Shown: piece by piece, positions 12,401 to 26,200 of the stretch
Numbering within the stretch: the first letter of the stretch is position 1
How the letters are laid out: every line of letters starts with the position of its first letter
DNA from: Pycnopodia helianthoides
Taxonomy: Eukaryota > Echinodermata > Asteroidea > Forcipulatida > Asteriidae
Assembly: GCA_032158295.1 (NCBI GenBank)
Contig: CM063249.1
Location: forward strand, 14,612,078-14,676,077
Reading direction: 5' to 3'
DNA: 64,000 nucleotides
Program-made: the position numbers and the translations under genes
The notes under the pieces: generated by a model
What the model was told of the DNA's origin: nothing
Database searches by the model: none
The model's input: only the letters and a program-made list of their open reading frames with translations

Positions 12401-15400
12401 GTTATTAAAGTTCACGTTCACACTATTCAATCCTGTGTCTGTTCTCCAAATCACCACATTGTCTTACTTTTGTTTTTGTAGAAGAGGAGGCTGATCAAGG
12501 ATAGCTACTTGGTTGAGTTCAGCGACGAGCGTAAGCTGAGGCATGTACTGCTATGGTCAGATCTTATCATCTGTGCCAAGGAGAAACCAGCTTGGTCAGT
12601 ACAGCACTTTACAGCCCTCAAGTGGGCTCAGCTTTCAAGTTGACTCTGCCAATGAATGTATTGACCAAGCACATCTTGGGGTATTGAGCAAAAAATGATC
12701 GAATTTTTTCTGTTGTGTTTGTGACATAAAATTGTAATGAGGCCAGTGAATGTTTTCACATTTATGTGCAGATTGCGAGTAAAATGTTTTAATAGTCGAT
12801 TACTTTTAGGAAAAACTGTGTAGAACACACTGTATTGTGAGTTGCTCAAATTAGAAACTGCGCTGGAATTACAGCGATGGGATGAAGAAAACTGTAAACT
12901 GGTGTTTACAGTAGGAACAAGACTCTTGTTGCAAAACTGCATTGATCCCACTATACCTTACAAGTGTATGTGCACTTTGTGGCTAAACGGTTTAACACAC
13001 CTGACTTTAGCTCTGGCATGTCTGGTGTTTTAGATCACCAGAGTGTGGGTTGGAGTCCTGGTTTTAACGCTTAAATGTCCTTAGGTAAATCAATTAACCA
13101 TTACTGCTTCATCCTTCGGATGGGACTTACATGTGGCGAGTCGTGGCCGAGCGGATAAGAGCACTGGACTCAAGCTTTAAAGTTTCTGTTCAGCAGAGTC
13201 TGGGTTCGAGTCCCATTTGTGACACTTGTGCCCTTAAGCAAGACACTTAACCATTATTGCTTCGTCCTTTGGATGGGACGTAAAGCCGTTGGTCCCGTGT
13301 GTTGTGTAATGCACGTAAAAGAACCTAGTGCTCTTATCGAAAAGAGAAGGGGTTCACCCCGGTGTTCCTGGTTTGATTGGCAGCATACTGCGCCACAGCA
13401 CCTTGTAAACCATTACATTGTGCTATGTAAAGGAATAGGTCTAATACTTCAAAAGTAGCTCCACATATATACCTTGCAGGAAAATACTGACTGTTGAAGC
13501 GCCTTGAGCGTCACTGAGTGACGGATATGAGCGCTATATAAGAAGCCACTATTATTATTATTATATAAGTATTAGCTGTAGGCTTGTGTGTTGTGTATAC
13601 ATGTAAAAGAGCCCAGTTACATTGTACACTTTATCGCTAAGAGAAGGGGTTTGCCTCGGTGTTTCTGGCATGGTACATGTAGGCTGCTGAATGCACTGCA
13701 TCACCTTGTAAAGCCTAACATGGTGCTACATAAATTGTCTCATATTTAAAAAACCTGTCTTTAGAATAATATTAAGCACTTTGAGAAGCCTGTAGATAAA
13801 ATGGTATATAAAACTAGGTATTATTATTATTATTGGTATTATTATATGGCTTTGATAACTGCCTTGCTTGTGGTTGCACCAATATGCACGCGGGCACACT
13901 TTGTAATGAGTTTTAAACAAGTCTAGATGCCATGCTTTGACCAAACATCAAACCAGAAAGTTTGGACACAAATTGATTTGTTGAGATTTGTTTTTCCACA
14001 GTGGGATGTTTCACCGTGACAAGGCTCAGTATGACTGTCAGTGGTACATGCCGCTCACGGAGCTGTCACTCACACCAAACGAAAGATCAGAAGGTTTGTG
14101 AAAAAAAGAGTGTTAAACCAACATTGGTAATTTTCAAAGACTAGTATCCGCACTTTAATATGTGACCAAACATATACATGAAATAACAAACCTGTGAAAT
14201 TTTAAGCTCAACTGCTCAGAGTCTATCAACAAATAAGCCCCATCATTGTACCTTTTGATATTCTAAAATTCATACTTTTATTTAGGCAGTTTAAAGTGAT
14301 GGCTTGTTACACATTTTGGGTGATAATTGTTTTGTTGCAGAAAAAACCCAGTTTAATAGCAACTAAAGTAAAGACAACCAAAACGTCAGCCTTAATAACA
14401 ATTTCATGTAAATTAGGTCATCAGACCTGACATTACATGGAGGCCATGGTATCTGTTGTTCTGGTTCTTGGCCTTGGTGCCCCTTCCAAAGTTTCCCATA
14501 AACTTAAAGGCAGTGGATACTTTTGGTAATTACTCAAGAAATACATTACCATAAAAAGTTATTTGGTAAGGAAGACCTGAGAGCTAGAAACGACTCCCTC
14601 TGAAGTAATGTAGTTTTTGAGAAAGAGGTAATTTATCACTATCTGAGGCATTTAAAAGCACACAATTCTATGCAACAAGGGTGTTTTTCTTTCAATATTT
14701 TTCTTGCACTTTGATGACCAATTGAGCCCAAATTTTCACAGGTTTGTTATTTTATGTATATGTTGGGATACACTAAGTGAGGATACTAGTCTTTGACAAT
14801 TACCAAAAGTATATCCTGCCTTCAAGGTTTTTTTCAATGGAAGTGCCCTTTGCAAAATGAAAATGGCCTTGCCCTATCAAAGATAAAATTATGATGTACA
14901 TGTAGGTGTTATTCTCAGCTTTTTGATTAGTAAATAAATCCAGTTTTCAGTTATGGCAGGTGCCTAGGTTTTGAATGGATTGCACATATACACCTAATGA
15001 CGTGTAATTAGCGGATAAGAACACCGGATTCAAGCTCTGGTGTTTCTGATCAGCAGAGTGTGGGTTCGAGTCCCGGTCGTGATACTTGTGTCCTTAAGCA
15101 AGACACTTAACTATTATTGCTGCGTCCTTCGGATAGGACGTAAAGCCGTAGGTCCCGTGTTGTGTAATGCACGTGAAAGAACCCAGTTACACTTATCGTT
15201 TGCCCCGGTGTTCCTGGTTTGATCGGCAGCATATTTCGCCAAAGCACCTTGTAAACCATTTCATGGTGCTATGTAAAGGATTAGGTCTCATACTTCAAAA
15301 CGTAGCTCCACATACCTTGTAAGAAAAATACTGAGCGCTTTGAGATGCCAATTGGTGTGATAAAGCGCTATATAAGAACTCTGTATTATTATTATTAATT

Positions 15401-18400
15401 TAACAAGGGATGTACTAGAAGGAACGTGAGTTGTAAGAGTATCATGAATGAGTTTCAACGATGTTTTTAAAACTTATTTATCACATTAGCCCCAGCCGAA
15501 CTGACCAACATGAGTGAAAAGGAACTTGACGAATTGAAGAGATCGATCAAAGAATTGAAAGTTTCTGCGAGGAAAGACACAAATTCTGGAGTGGTAAGAA
15601 ACAAACAACAATACTAAAACAGTAACAATAACAAAACAGTAGAGTCATTGATAGAGGCTAGATAGATTTTTCAAAATATATGGTTTAGGCTCTACATCTC
15701 TTTTTCTAAGCACAGTAGAATTGTAGAGTGATAAGAAGTAAACGTCAACCAGAACTTACTAAGCAACAGAAACAACAACAGCTTGATAGAGTTTTTGAGG
15801 CTAGACTGACCATTAACCATCTCTGGCGTTGGCTCTGTCTCCATTTCCAATCACTGATCTAATCTTCGCGTTTGTTCTTTAGGTCTCTATTGGGTGGTCT
15901 CTATTTTTTGGGTTGCTAGTGCCTAAAGCACTCGCCCCTCACCACTGTGGCCCTGGTTCGATTCCTGGATAAGGCCATAAGTTAGTAGAGTTGTGCATGG
16001 TTTTCTTCTATGTGAAAAGTGTTTTTTCAAGGCCTTTGGTTTTTCTCACTCGGGAAGATTAAAACACTTTTGATCTCTGTGGTCATATATGGGTTGATGT
16101 GGCTGGCAGCCAAAGGCGTCCTTGCATGCTTGTGGCTCAAACATGTTGTGGCCCCATACTTCGCAATTTCAGCGTCTCAGCTGCGAGTAAAGATGATTAG
16201 CCTATCAAATTATTTATTTGCAAAAAAATTCATTCTAATGACAAACCCACAAATATAATACCCAGACTCTATGGATGGATTGGTTTTAACACTAACATTC
16301 CTCTTTTTGAAAGTACAATAACAAATAACATTTTTTACTAAGAACTGTGTGCTGTGGTTATCTTAACTAATGATTTCAGAAAGGAACGCTTTATATTTAC
16401 AAGTGAAAGTATTGTAAAAATGAGCAATCTTGATGCCCTGTTTGTCAGTTTAAGGCCCCCTTTTGCTGCTGTGACAAGGATGAAGATGGTCTGTCTAGTA
16501 ATCCAGTCATAGCTACTGCCGAAGCCATCAGTTCCAACACAACCTAAAGTAAATTTGGGCGCTCCTTTTGGATTTCCAGCTAAAAACCCTAGACTGGACA
16601 CAAGTATCTGCAATATATCAGAAAATGGTTGTCAGAGTTGGCAACTGTGTGTAACACTCACCTCATTGATATTCATCACATAACTAAAGGGACCAGTGCC
16701 GCAAATTATGAGGCTTTTTACTGACCGCATAATTCTGCACTTGTGCCCCAAAGACTTCTTTGTTTTAACTCTTTAGAGACCATTCATTTCTGTGTATTCA
16801 TCACCATATGCCCAGACATGTTTTTGTTGTTGATTTTTTGAAACAATTTTTCTTGGAAAAGTGATTGAAAAAAATATATGAAACAGAAATTTTGTTTTAT
16901 TTTAGGAACATAGATTTTATGTTTAGGTCATGACCTTTACTTTGACCTTTTTTGGTTGAGTGGAAGTAGGTCAAATCTTGCAGCCATTGCCGGAGGCTAT
17001 GGGCATTTTGGTACAAGCCGTTTCCGGCCGCTATGGTCTCCAAAGGGTTAACAGGGCATCATAAACACAGAGTCCTATGGTAAGCAGTGCCGTGAATTTG
17101 GGCACTACTCAAGGAACTCATTCATTCCTTCCAAACAAATCCACATGATTAAGAAGAAGCTGAAACTAAACAAATCAGGGCTCAAATTTCAAGAGGTTCT
17201 CCACTAGACCACAGGTCATTTTTACAGGAACTAAAATACTTCTTTTTTATAGTTGATAAATTTGTCGCAGGAATTTTGCAACTGAAAACCTATTTTCAGA
17301 AGTATTTATTTAAAAAAATGACTAAACTGCAAGACTTGTTAAGTTGGTACTCTCCAAGTCAGTACTTGGAGAGTAACAACTTAACAGACAGACCTTTCCT
17401 GTGAATTATATGAATTGCTTATGCATGGGCACTAACACTACTGCTTGGCAAAATGAGTGGGCAATGTGCCTTTTTGAATGGGACTAATGGTTGAGTGAAA
17501 CAGGTACGCATTTGTGTGTCTGCCTAGTGCATAACTCTATGGCGTTTGACAACCAATAATGTCTGTATGCATGCATGAATGTAATTAGCATATTTAATTG
17601 GATGGGCTAATTGACTGGACTCTGGTACTGATCTCTACTGTACTAAGTGGATTACACTGAAGGCACTGGATGACATGTTGCTACACTGAAGAGCCTTGTT
17701 TTGCAATGCTGACCAAGACAAAAAGCCCTCTACATACATTGTACAGGCAATGACATTCTTCCTACTCAAAGTCTGATTTCCAATTTTTTTGCCCTTGGAA
17801 AAATCAGGGAAAATTGTGATTAAACAGCCTGAAAAGCCCATTAAAGCCTACACCACTTGTCTTGAAAAAAACGTTCCTACTCTTTTTCCAGGGACCAAAT
17901 ATCACGCCTGATTGTACAAATCGTCACCGACGCCACGAACTGACACACACGTAGATACCAGTAAAAAGTAATTATCTGAGAAAACAGCATTTAAAGTTGA
18001 ACGTTTTTTTAAATCAAGCTTTCCTACAAAATTCTGGGGTATTTTCAACTAGTTTTCTTGATGCTTTAAACTTCATACATACGGTGCTTTTTACTGCTTT
18101 TCGTCCTAAATTAATTAGCAATAAAGTAAGAAAGGTTTGTGTCAGTTCGTGGCGTCAAAAATTTACGCAACCAGGCATTTTCCATCGCCACGAACTGACA
18201 CCATCCAATGTATTACAATGCGTGTGTGTCAGTTCGTGAAAATGTAGGTCAGCGCGCGCGCTAACACACCAAGGTTTGTGTCAGTTCGTGGAAACGTTTT
18301 TTTTCACTTTGAGGTTTGTGCGCGCCGTGTGTTGCAATGGTAAATTGAACCTTTGTGTCAGTTCGTGGCGACGAAAATTGTTAGTTTCGGTGCAAAGTTG

Positions 18401-20183
18401 CCTAGCCTCATCATCGTAATTCAAAAAGTAAAGCTCCTGAAGCACTGAAACTTCATGAAATTGTAGGCCTTGGTTAACATTGTCTAAACATGCAAAAAAA
18501 TGAAAACTAAAAAAAAAAGTGGGTTTGTACACTGTGTCAGTTTGTGGCGTCCGTGATGATATATGTGCAATTTTGTTGTACATCATTAACATTCCTTGGG
18601 TGTCCTCTTTGTTTTCCTTTATGAGTTACCTTTAAGGTAGAGTAGAAAAATGTCTCCATGGTACCCTCAACTGAACTGACTGGATAGTGGGGCAGGATAG
18701 TGAGTGCACAAGACTGTGAATTCATCTCACACAAGCAGTGGCCTTTTTGAAATTCATAAAAAGAAAAATTTACACACTTTGTAATGGACGTTGTGAATTG
18801 ACGGAAGAACTTTGATACATCAACAATGTTTCCTTTATTCCTCAAGCTTGTTTATGCCCACAGTGGTATTTTATTAATTGTTTACTATTTTGAAAATTTG
18901 CTTCAAAACATGCACGGCATGTGTTATTAATATGCTACCGTGCAAGTTTCAAAATGGCGTCTACTGGCTTCAACGAACACATGCAACCCACTATCCAGTC
19001 AGTTTAATAGAGATCAGTTACTCTGGCTAGTGATCCAGTGGGTATTTCGAGCCCTGCAAATAGTCTGCCCCCCCTAACATATAACTGTAGGCCTACTGTA
19101 CTCACAACAGACAAGTAACCAGACAAGGGTGCCAGCTGGCTGGATGTGAACCTAAAACCTCTAATGATTCGTTCTGTTTTTTTTCCCCTTTCCCGTACTT
19201 CTCTTTCCTTCCCTCCTATTCAGCCTCCCAGTCCCAGCGGTTCGTTCCGTCTCAACTCTAGTGGCAGGGTAATTCATCTCGTCCAGTCCCTCTGTTGCCA
19301 CATTTGTTTGTCTATATCTAACCAGCCATCTAATTTGCTTTTTAATTTTGTAATAGTCATTTAACATTGCATTACCAACACCTCTTTTCCGTTTCCTTAT
19401 TTCATGATGTTATGGTAAACACAAAAGTGAGCAGGCTGCACTAAATAATAACACAAAAGTATTGTAGATATTACTTGAAGAATATTAAGTTTGTTGTGAA
19501 GGAGGTTATGTTTATGTTGTCTACATGTAGATCTGTAGCTATTCTGTTAACAGATGTATTATTTGGTTTTACCCTTACACTGATGTGTGTGAAGCACTGT
19601 ACTCAGTACTTTCCCAAGTCCGAGAAAAAAAAATCCACAGGCTGGGTGTGATTTGAACCCATGACCTTTGCCATTCTCGAGTAGATGTCTTACCAACTAG
19701 ACCACCGAGATTGATAGAGGGAGATTGAATCCTATATTTTAGCAGCAGGTACCGCAACAATTTAATGTTATCCCACTTGAGTAACCAGAAGCCCGTAGGA
19801 AGTACACGTACATTGAGCTAGATTTTCTTTGCGGATTTCTGTTAAAAAGCGAAACTTGCTGGACACGCCTTTCACATTATGTTTTGCACAGTTTCAAGGT
19901 CTTCTCAGACTTGTCAGTTTTGGTCAAAAGAAAAGCCTTTGAATGATGAAATTAGTGAATTTTCAGGTAAAAATACAGACAAATATTTGCCATGTTTGGA
20001 GTTGGAAGTAGCCAAAATGTTTGAATACAGAGAGCCACTGTTTTGGACTAGTGTAGACTGTTAAAAGCTGCCAAAGTCTACCAAAACGTTTGTTGATACA
20101 TAATAGACAGTTCAAGTCACTGACTGCATGACCCTTTGCAATTATAACAGTCTGCACATTTACATTGAGGGATTGATAGATAG

Positions 20184-20214
<31 letters not shown>

Positions 20215-23200
20215 AAAATTTAAAAGACTGTGTAAGTTGACCTCGAGAGTGTACGAGCTTGCGCATGAATCTGGACTTTAAGGCACCTCAAATAGCAGCT
20301 ACGGCGTGTATTGTGGCAGTTGTTTTTGAAAAAAAATTGTTTTGTGATGTTTTTATAAATTTCATCCATTGAATATGGTTTGAATATAAAAAAGGTTGAT
20401 CTAGAATTTGTAAATTGTAAAAATATTTTGCAAATCTTGGAAAAATTTATATATATTTTAAAACTGACCTTAATTTCCACAAGCTGATACATTAAGTAGT
20501 AGAACGGTACCCAAACCATGTGAAACTAGAAACGTTGTTGTTCCGGCGACTCCATGCAATGTCTTATAAAATCTATGGGATACAAGGTCTGTTTTCGTGC
20601 TAATTAACAAAGCACTTACACTTGATTCGAAATCTTACCCAATTTCTGTTAATAAGTGCAGTCTACGTGGTTTGCATAACACTTCGAGCCGGATGTTGGA
20701 GTTTGATCAATATTTCTTCATTTTCTCATAAGTTTCCAGATTTTTGAAACAATTTTGTTTTATTACATTGTTAGTTTTAAATGTAATCATTCCACCAATT
20801 TGTTTTTGGGGTGGACAAAAGTGAAATGAGAAAAATAAAAATTACACGAAATTGCACCTGCTATCGCCTATAGCTGATGACTCAAAGGTGCCCAAAAGCT
20901 CAATGGTGACCTTATCGTCATGAGACTTACACGGTCTATTGTCCCACAAGGGAAATTCTTGTGGCCTTTTGACACTAACAAGCATGGAATTAGTGGTGTA
21001 ACTAGACACCTTTATTTAGTGATTTTATTTTTGCAATTTTTTTTTGAGGTAAGGATCGGCAGCGGTGAAAAATACATAATTTGGGGAGCCATAAGATGTA
21101 TCGAACCATTCATTTGTGCACTGTCTCATTTGTGGGGCAAGAGGAGGAGGCAAGGGTTCTGAGTGGAGAGAGGGGATGGTGCCCCCTCCCCCTTGCTGTT
21201 TTTGCACTTGCATAAAATACATCAAACACATTTAGCTATTGAGCCATGGAAAAAGTATTGTGTCAACCCACAATTTGTGTTCCATTTTTGAGCCTTCAAA
21301 GGCCACAAAGTTTTAAGACCTGTGAGTGGTGATATCCTGCTTCATGACTTCAGTTGATCATCAAGGTTTAATTCAGTCATAACAGCTTGACCAGTGTGTA
21401 ACATGGCGTGCGATCACTATGAAACAATTTAGGTCTCTGCTAATAACTCAGTGCCAGCGTAATGATCTATTGACCCCTTGCATGATGTGGAACGCAGCTC
21501 TGCACATTTTTTGAAGTCAATTCATTTGTGTACATTTTGACTCCAGTGTTCGTGAAATGGGTCAATTAAGTAAATGTTAGATCTAATCTTAGTAGATCTA
21601 ATCTTACTAAACACATAATAGCTAACAGTAGTGCATGTACATGTACATATTACGGATGGACCTGATTTCATTAAGCTATTGAGCAGAAAATAGTGCTTTC
21701 CTGCTAAGCAAGATTTTTCTGCTTAGCAAAAATTTGCTCATAGACAAGGGCCAATTCAATGAATCATGTGAGCAGATAAATGATAGAGAAATGATGGCGC
21801 TGTCCCATTCAGTGACACTCCAACACTGTTGACTTGAGATTTACATAAAACTGTAAAAGTGTTTTTACATGCTTTATGGGTGAGGTTTGCGTCTGGGTAA
21901 TATGTTCGTATTTTTGTCAAATTGACGGGGGTGATATGACAAACATAAATAGGACCAGAGGAACTGGTTGACAAGTGTCAACAAATTGGTTTTCAAGGGG
22001 TAGACCGCGAGGATATTTTTTCAGATCCTCTTTGTGTATAGCAATAACATGTTTTCATGCCTTCTTGGCACTCATCAGTTGCATGTGGGTGATTCTAATA
22101 GAATCTGTAGGTCTTATGTCTTGTGAAAGACATATTATTTGTGTAGTTCGCTTAGGTTCAGGTAAAATGTAATATTTTCCGTATGCGGATTTTTAGTCCT
22201 GAGTTGAGTTTTCAGTATATGTGACCTGTTCCTCCAATAAGGATATTAGGATGTTTAGTGTTTCATCCGGGTCTTCAAAACCCGAAACATCAGGGGGTGG
22301 AGCGAGCTGTTTAGAGGTTGAGTCGGTTGGACTCCGGTTTAGTTTTGCTCTGATCATCTTTTCCCTTATGTTTTGATCTTTTCTATACGCAATGAAAGGA
22401 GGGTCTGGAAAGATCCCCGAAAGTGTTTCATGATTGCGTATTAGAGACCAGTTTTGTTTGATGGATTTGTTTAGGTCACTTTGGTTGATGTACGGGTTGT
22501 ATGTCGTACTGAAAACCAATGGAGTTTTGCTTTCCGTTTTTTTTGTTGTTTATGAATCAAATTAGATCGTTCTCTGTGTGATACTGTTTCCGTGATTTTG
22601 TTTATCTCTGAAAGGTTATAGCCTCTTGCTATTAGCTTTTCAGAGAAATTGTTGACTTTAATTAAGAAATCATCTTCGTTATTTGTGTTTCTGGCATATC
22701 GGAGTGTTTCTCCGTATATGAATGCTTTGAACACATGTGGGGGGTGTGATGATGTCTTGTGTAGGTATTGGTAGGTTTCAGTAGGTTTGGTATATACTTT
22801 TGTGTCTAAAATACCAGTTTCACTGAACCTTTTACCTTTGAAGATTGTTAGGTCAAGGTAGTTGATGGCAGTATCAGAGGCCTCAAAAGTGAATTTGAGG
22901 GTTGGGTGTATTTGATTCATGTCGTTGATAAGGCTCTTGAAATTGTCAAGGGTGTTGTTATAGATGACAAGTATGTCGTCTCTATAACGCCACCAGGTTA
23001 GGATGTGATCAGTTTTTTCCAGGATTTGTTTTTCTTTTTCCAGAACATGTAGTGTAATATCACAGATTTCAGGGCTTGCTGTTGAACCCATGGCGCATCC
23101 GATTTTTTGGAGATAGTAGTTGTTACTGAAATGGAAGCAGTTTCTTCCTAATATCAGTTCCAATAGCTTACGGATGCAGTTGGAGGGTGGTTTTGTGATA

Positions 23201-26200
23201 GAGTATGGGTGGTTGGTTCGGTCTAGGGCATCGCAAACACTGTTTATTGCTTCCGTTTGACGGACGTTTGTGTACATTGAGACAACATCAATACTTGTTA
23301 TCAGAACATTGGGTGGAAATGTGGAATCCTCAAGTTTGCGCAATATGTCTGCGGTATCGCGGACATATGTTGGTTGGGCGGTAACTATCGGAAGAAGGAA
23401 AAAGTCCACAAATTCTGATATTTTGGCTGTAGGGCTTGAACATCCACTTATTATAGGTCTCCCTACGAAAGGCGTGCCCGCGGGTGGTGTTTTGTGTATC
23501 TTCGGCAGAAAATACATAGTAGGGCAGTGGCCTGGTTGTGAGAGTGGATCAAGATAAGCCAGGGTTTGTTTGTTGATGTATTTGCTTCTATGCATATTGA
23601 TGAGTAGGTTGTGGACCATTGTAATGGTCTGTTGTGTGATATCTTGGTCAAGCTTTGTGTAGTGCTTGGATTCAAGATGTCGGTAGCCTACTTCAAGGTA
23701 ATCAGTGCGGTTCATTATGCAAATGCCTCTTCCTTTGTCGTAAGGTTTAATTACGATGTCTGGATTGTTTTTTAGTTTGGTTATGGCTGATATTTCTTGT
23801 TTGGTCATATTTCTGAGCTGATTGCGCAATCGAATATGAGCAAATTGGTATTTTGTGGCTTCCAAATAATTCTCGAGTGTCGCACATTGTGTTGAATTTG
23901 GATGCCATTTTGAGGGTGGTTTGAAAGGTTGAGCCTTGGTAGGTTTGTTGTGCATTAGGAAGGCAATTCTCATTCTTCTTTGGAAGATATTGAAATCACT
24001 CAGAAGTTTTTTACGGGTGGGTTTGGCCGGAGTGGGAACAAAGTTGAGACCTTTTCCTAAAGCAACTTTCTCAATTGTGGAAAGGTTTGCCTTGGATAGG
24101 TTGGTTATGAAATGTTCACTTTCTTCTGCCAGTTGTTTAAGAATATTATTCTTTTTGAACCGTTTAGATTTGGAGCATGTGTGTGAAAAGTTATTGGCTT
24201 TTCTTTGGGAGCTGTTTGCTCGTTTATCAAACTTTCGTTTAGTCATACTTATGAAAGAAGAGTTATACCAGTAGTTGTGTTTCAGTAATAATATATACTT
24301 GGATTTGTCGTATTATATTATTATTATTAGATTATTTATTTAATGAAAAATAAATAACAAAGCTGTATATTATCTCTCTTTGGAAGATGGGGTGGTCCTG
24401 AAAAGGACCGGTTTGTTTGAAAGTAAACGAGTTACAGGTGCTCCCGTTTTCTCTTCGAGCCCTTGCTTGCCGGTTGTCTTGGTCTTGTGAAGTACCCGAA
24501 GAGTTGAGTGGCCGTTCTCAGGTTGGCTCCTTCAAAGTCTGCTACAAGCTTGGTTCTTGCCTCTTTCCTCGCCGTCCCCAATTTCTGTTCGATCTCCTTC
24601 TCCTGGAACTTGTACTCTTCCAGTGCTAGTTGTACTAGAAGCAACGAGGCTTTTGACGTGAGTCTATTCCAGTTCTCCGTAAAGGAGGGCTGAAAGGTTA
24701 GGCCTCGGTGCGGGTGTGGTGGTTTCGCCGTTGATTTTAGGTAGACCGGAGGTTTGTTTGTTGTTATGGCTTGGTTGTAAACTCCTAGTTGACTAGTGAT
24801 GTGGCTTTTGGCGGCCGATAGTCTGTTGACTGGTTCCGCCAAAAGTTTCACGTTGTTGAAGTCAGTTTCTGATAGCCTGATACGAGGGACAGGGGTTTCG
24901 TTTGCGAATTCCTCCCTGACCTCGAGAGATGTAATTAGGGAGTCCTCTAGGCGGTCTATCAGGGGCAGTTGTCCGCACTGGAAGTCGCTAGAGTTGGAGG
25001 ATGCAGGAGATGGTGGGTCCTGGCTGGGAGGAGGTTGAGGGCTTGTTTTGGTGCGTCGCTTGAAGGATTTACTTAGCTTGGTCGACATGTTGTCAGTGGC
25101 GTGATCGCCGTGGTGACAGGGTATATATCCAGAGAAAAAGTGGACGCTGCGAAGGTCACTCAGGTGTATGCTTCCAGGAGTTGCGGGTAGTTGATTGGTT
25201 GGTTGAAGTTCCTTTGTGTTCAGAAGGTGTTAGTGTCCAGTAGTTCCGGTGGTTGGCTCGCACAAAATGCGCGGGAATACTGAATGTGGGATTCTGGATT
25301 CCGTGGCAAGTTTGTGTTTGTTTTTTTGTGGAAATGGCGAAATTTTCCCTTTTCGAATGCGAAAAAATGAGAAATAAAATTGTAGTACCATTTCTACAGA
25401 TGTGTGGAGTACTAATTGAGTATATGAGCCAGATTATTTGTTCCCTTCCGGTTGCGGAATTGGGAAAGGTATCACGGGTTGTTTGTGTGTGAAGGGTTGT
25501 AATGATTTTCTATTGTTTTGGAGCAAATATTTCTGTTCTGTCCCGCCTGCGGGTGTGTGAACGGGGAGTGGTTATACTTTTTTTTGCTCGTGTTTGTTTT
25601 TATTTTGGAAGATGTTCCATGATTTGATTTTGAAAATCTCATTTCCCGAGGAAATGGTATATATACCCGGTTGCGGGTAAATTGTAGTATTGTGGTACCT
25701 TAGTTATATTATAGGTGTATAAATTGTTTGTTTGGCTTGGGGTGTCGCTGTTCCCAAAGTTTGTTTGGCTTTTGTGATTGGGCAGGGGTTTTTTGGAACC
25801 CCTTATCGAGAAAGGGTTTGGGTTCTCCGGAGTGTTGGAACCAGGTTGGGCAGGTGGGGGGGTTGAGGGCGTTTTGGGGGTGGGAGGATTTATGTTTTGG
25901 GTTCGCTTGAAGGTTATTCGGAAGGAAAAAAGGGGGGAGTTTAAAGTGGGTAAGTTTTGTGAGTTATTGGTTGGGTTGGGTTTAATCCGGGGTTTAAAGG
26001 GTGTTGAAAGGGGTTGGTTTAAATGGGTTTTTTGAAGGGTTTTTGATTTTTAAAAAAAGGGATTCCTTTAAAGAGAATTTTTCCTTTTTTGGGGCAAGGA
26101 AGGAAGGGTTTTTTTTGGTTGGAATTTTTGTTTCCTTTTGTTGGGGGGTTTTAAGGGGTTTTTTTTGGTTTTGGGGTTTAATTTTTTTTTTTTGGTGGAT

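Larger units (their letters stand above)
10500..12481. other. Intron 2, repeats only
   Basis: Contains two MITE-like elements (about 10668-11275 and 11987-12355). The rest is AT-rich with no exon-like frame. The acceptor is TTTTTGTAG at 12473-12481. Confidence 0.5.
12595..14001. other. Intron 3, SINEs
   Basis: Dominated by one full-length SINE (13139-13564) and a second truncated copy directly after it (13572-13855). Nothing else recognised. Confidence 0.55.
15594..19223. other. Intron 5, repeats only
   Basis: Holds a SINE copy (15911-16152), a dispersed repeat also found inverted at 61855-62205 (16783-17052), a 48-nt near-perfect hairpin (17338-17385), the seven-motif element (17920-18560) and a half MITE (18847-19018). 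No exon recognised. Confidence 0.5.
19269..21747. other. Intron 6, left part before the retroelement block
   Basis: Holds a tRNA-derived SINE (19575-19712), a GATA microsatellite (20171-20214) and a fragment of the foldback family near 21661-21747. No exon recognised. Confidence 0.5.
21777..25727 (-). mobile_element. Penelope-like element, unit A (3'-most copy)
   Basis: This is the leftmost copy in the head-to-tail array; its 3' end (plus-strand TAAATGATAGAGAAATGATG) abuts the left target duplication. It carries the 3' region with a hammerhead motif, ORF2 (one frameshift), ORF1 and part of the 5' region. It follows the clean units closely up to about 25727, where the sequence breaks down into the degraded block. 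The last roughly 550 bases of the clean unit are not found in clean form here. Confidence 0.9.

Noticed and set aside
13139..13215. Functional tRNA gene
   Set aside because: Box A and B are present, but it continues into a SINE body with an ATT tail and the acceptor stem does not pair. The same holds for 60105-60185.
16338..16613. 91-aa minus-strand ORF
   Set aside because: No motif; intronic and between repeats.
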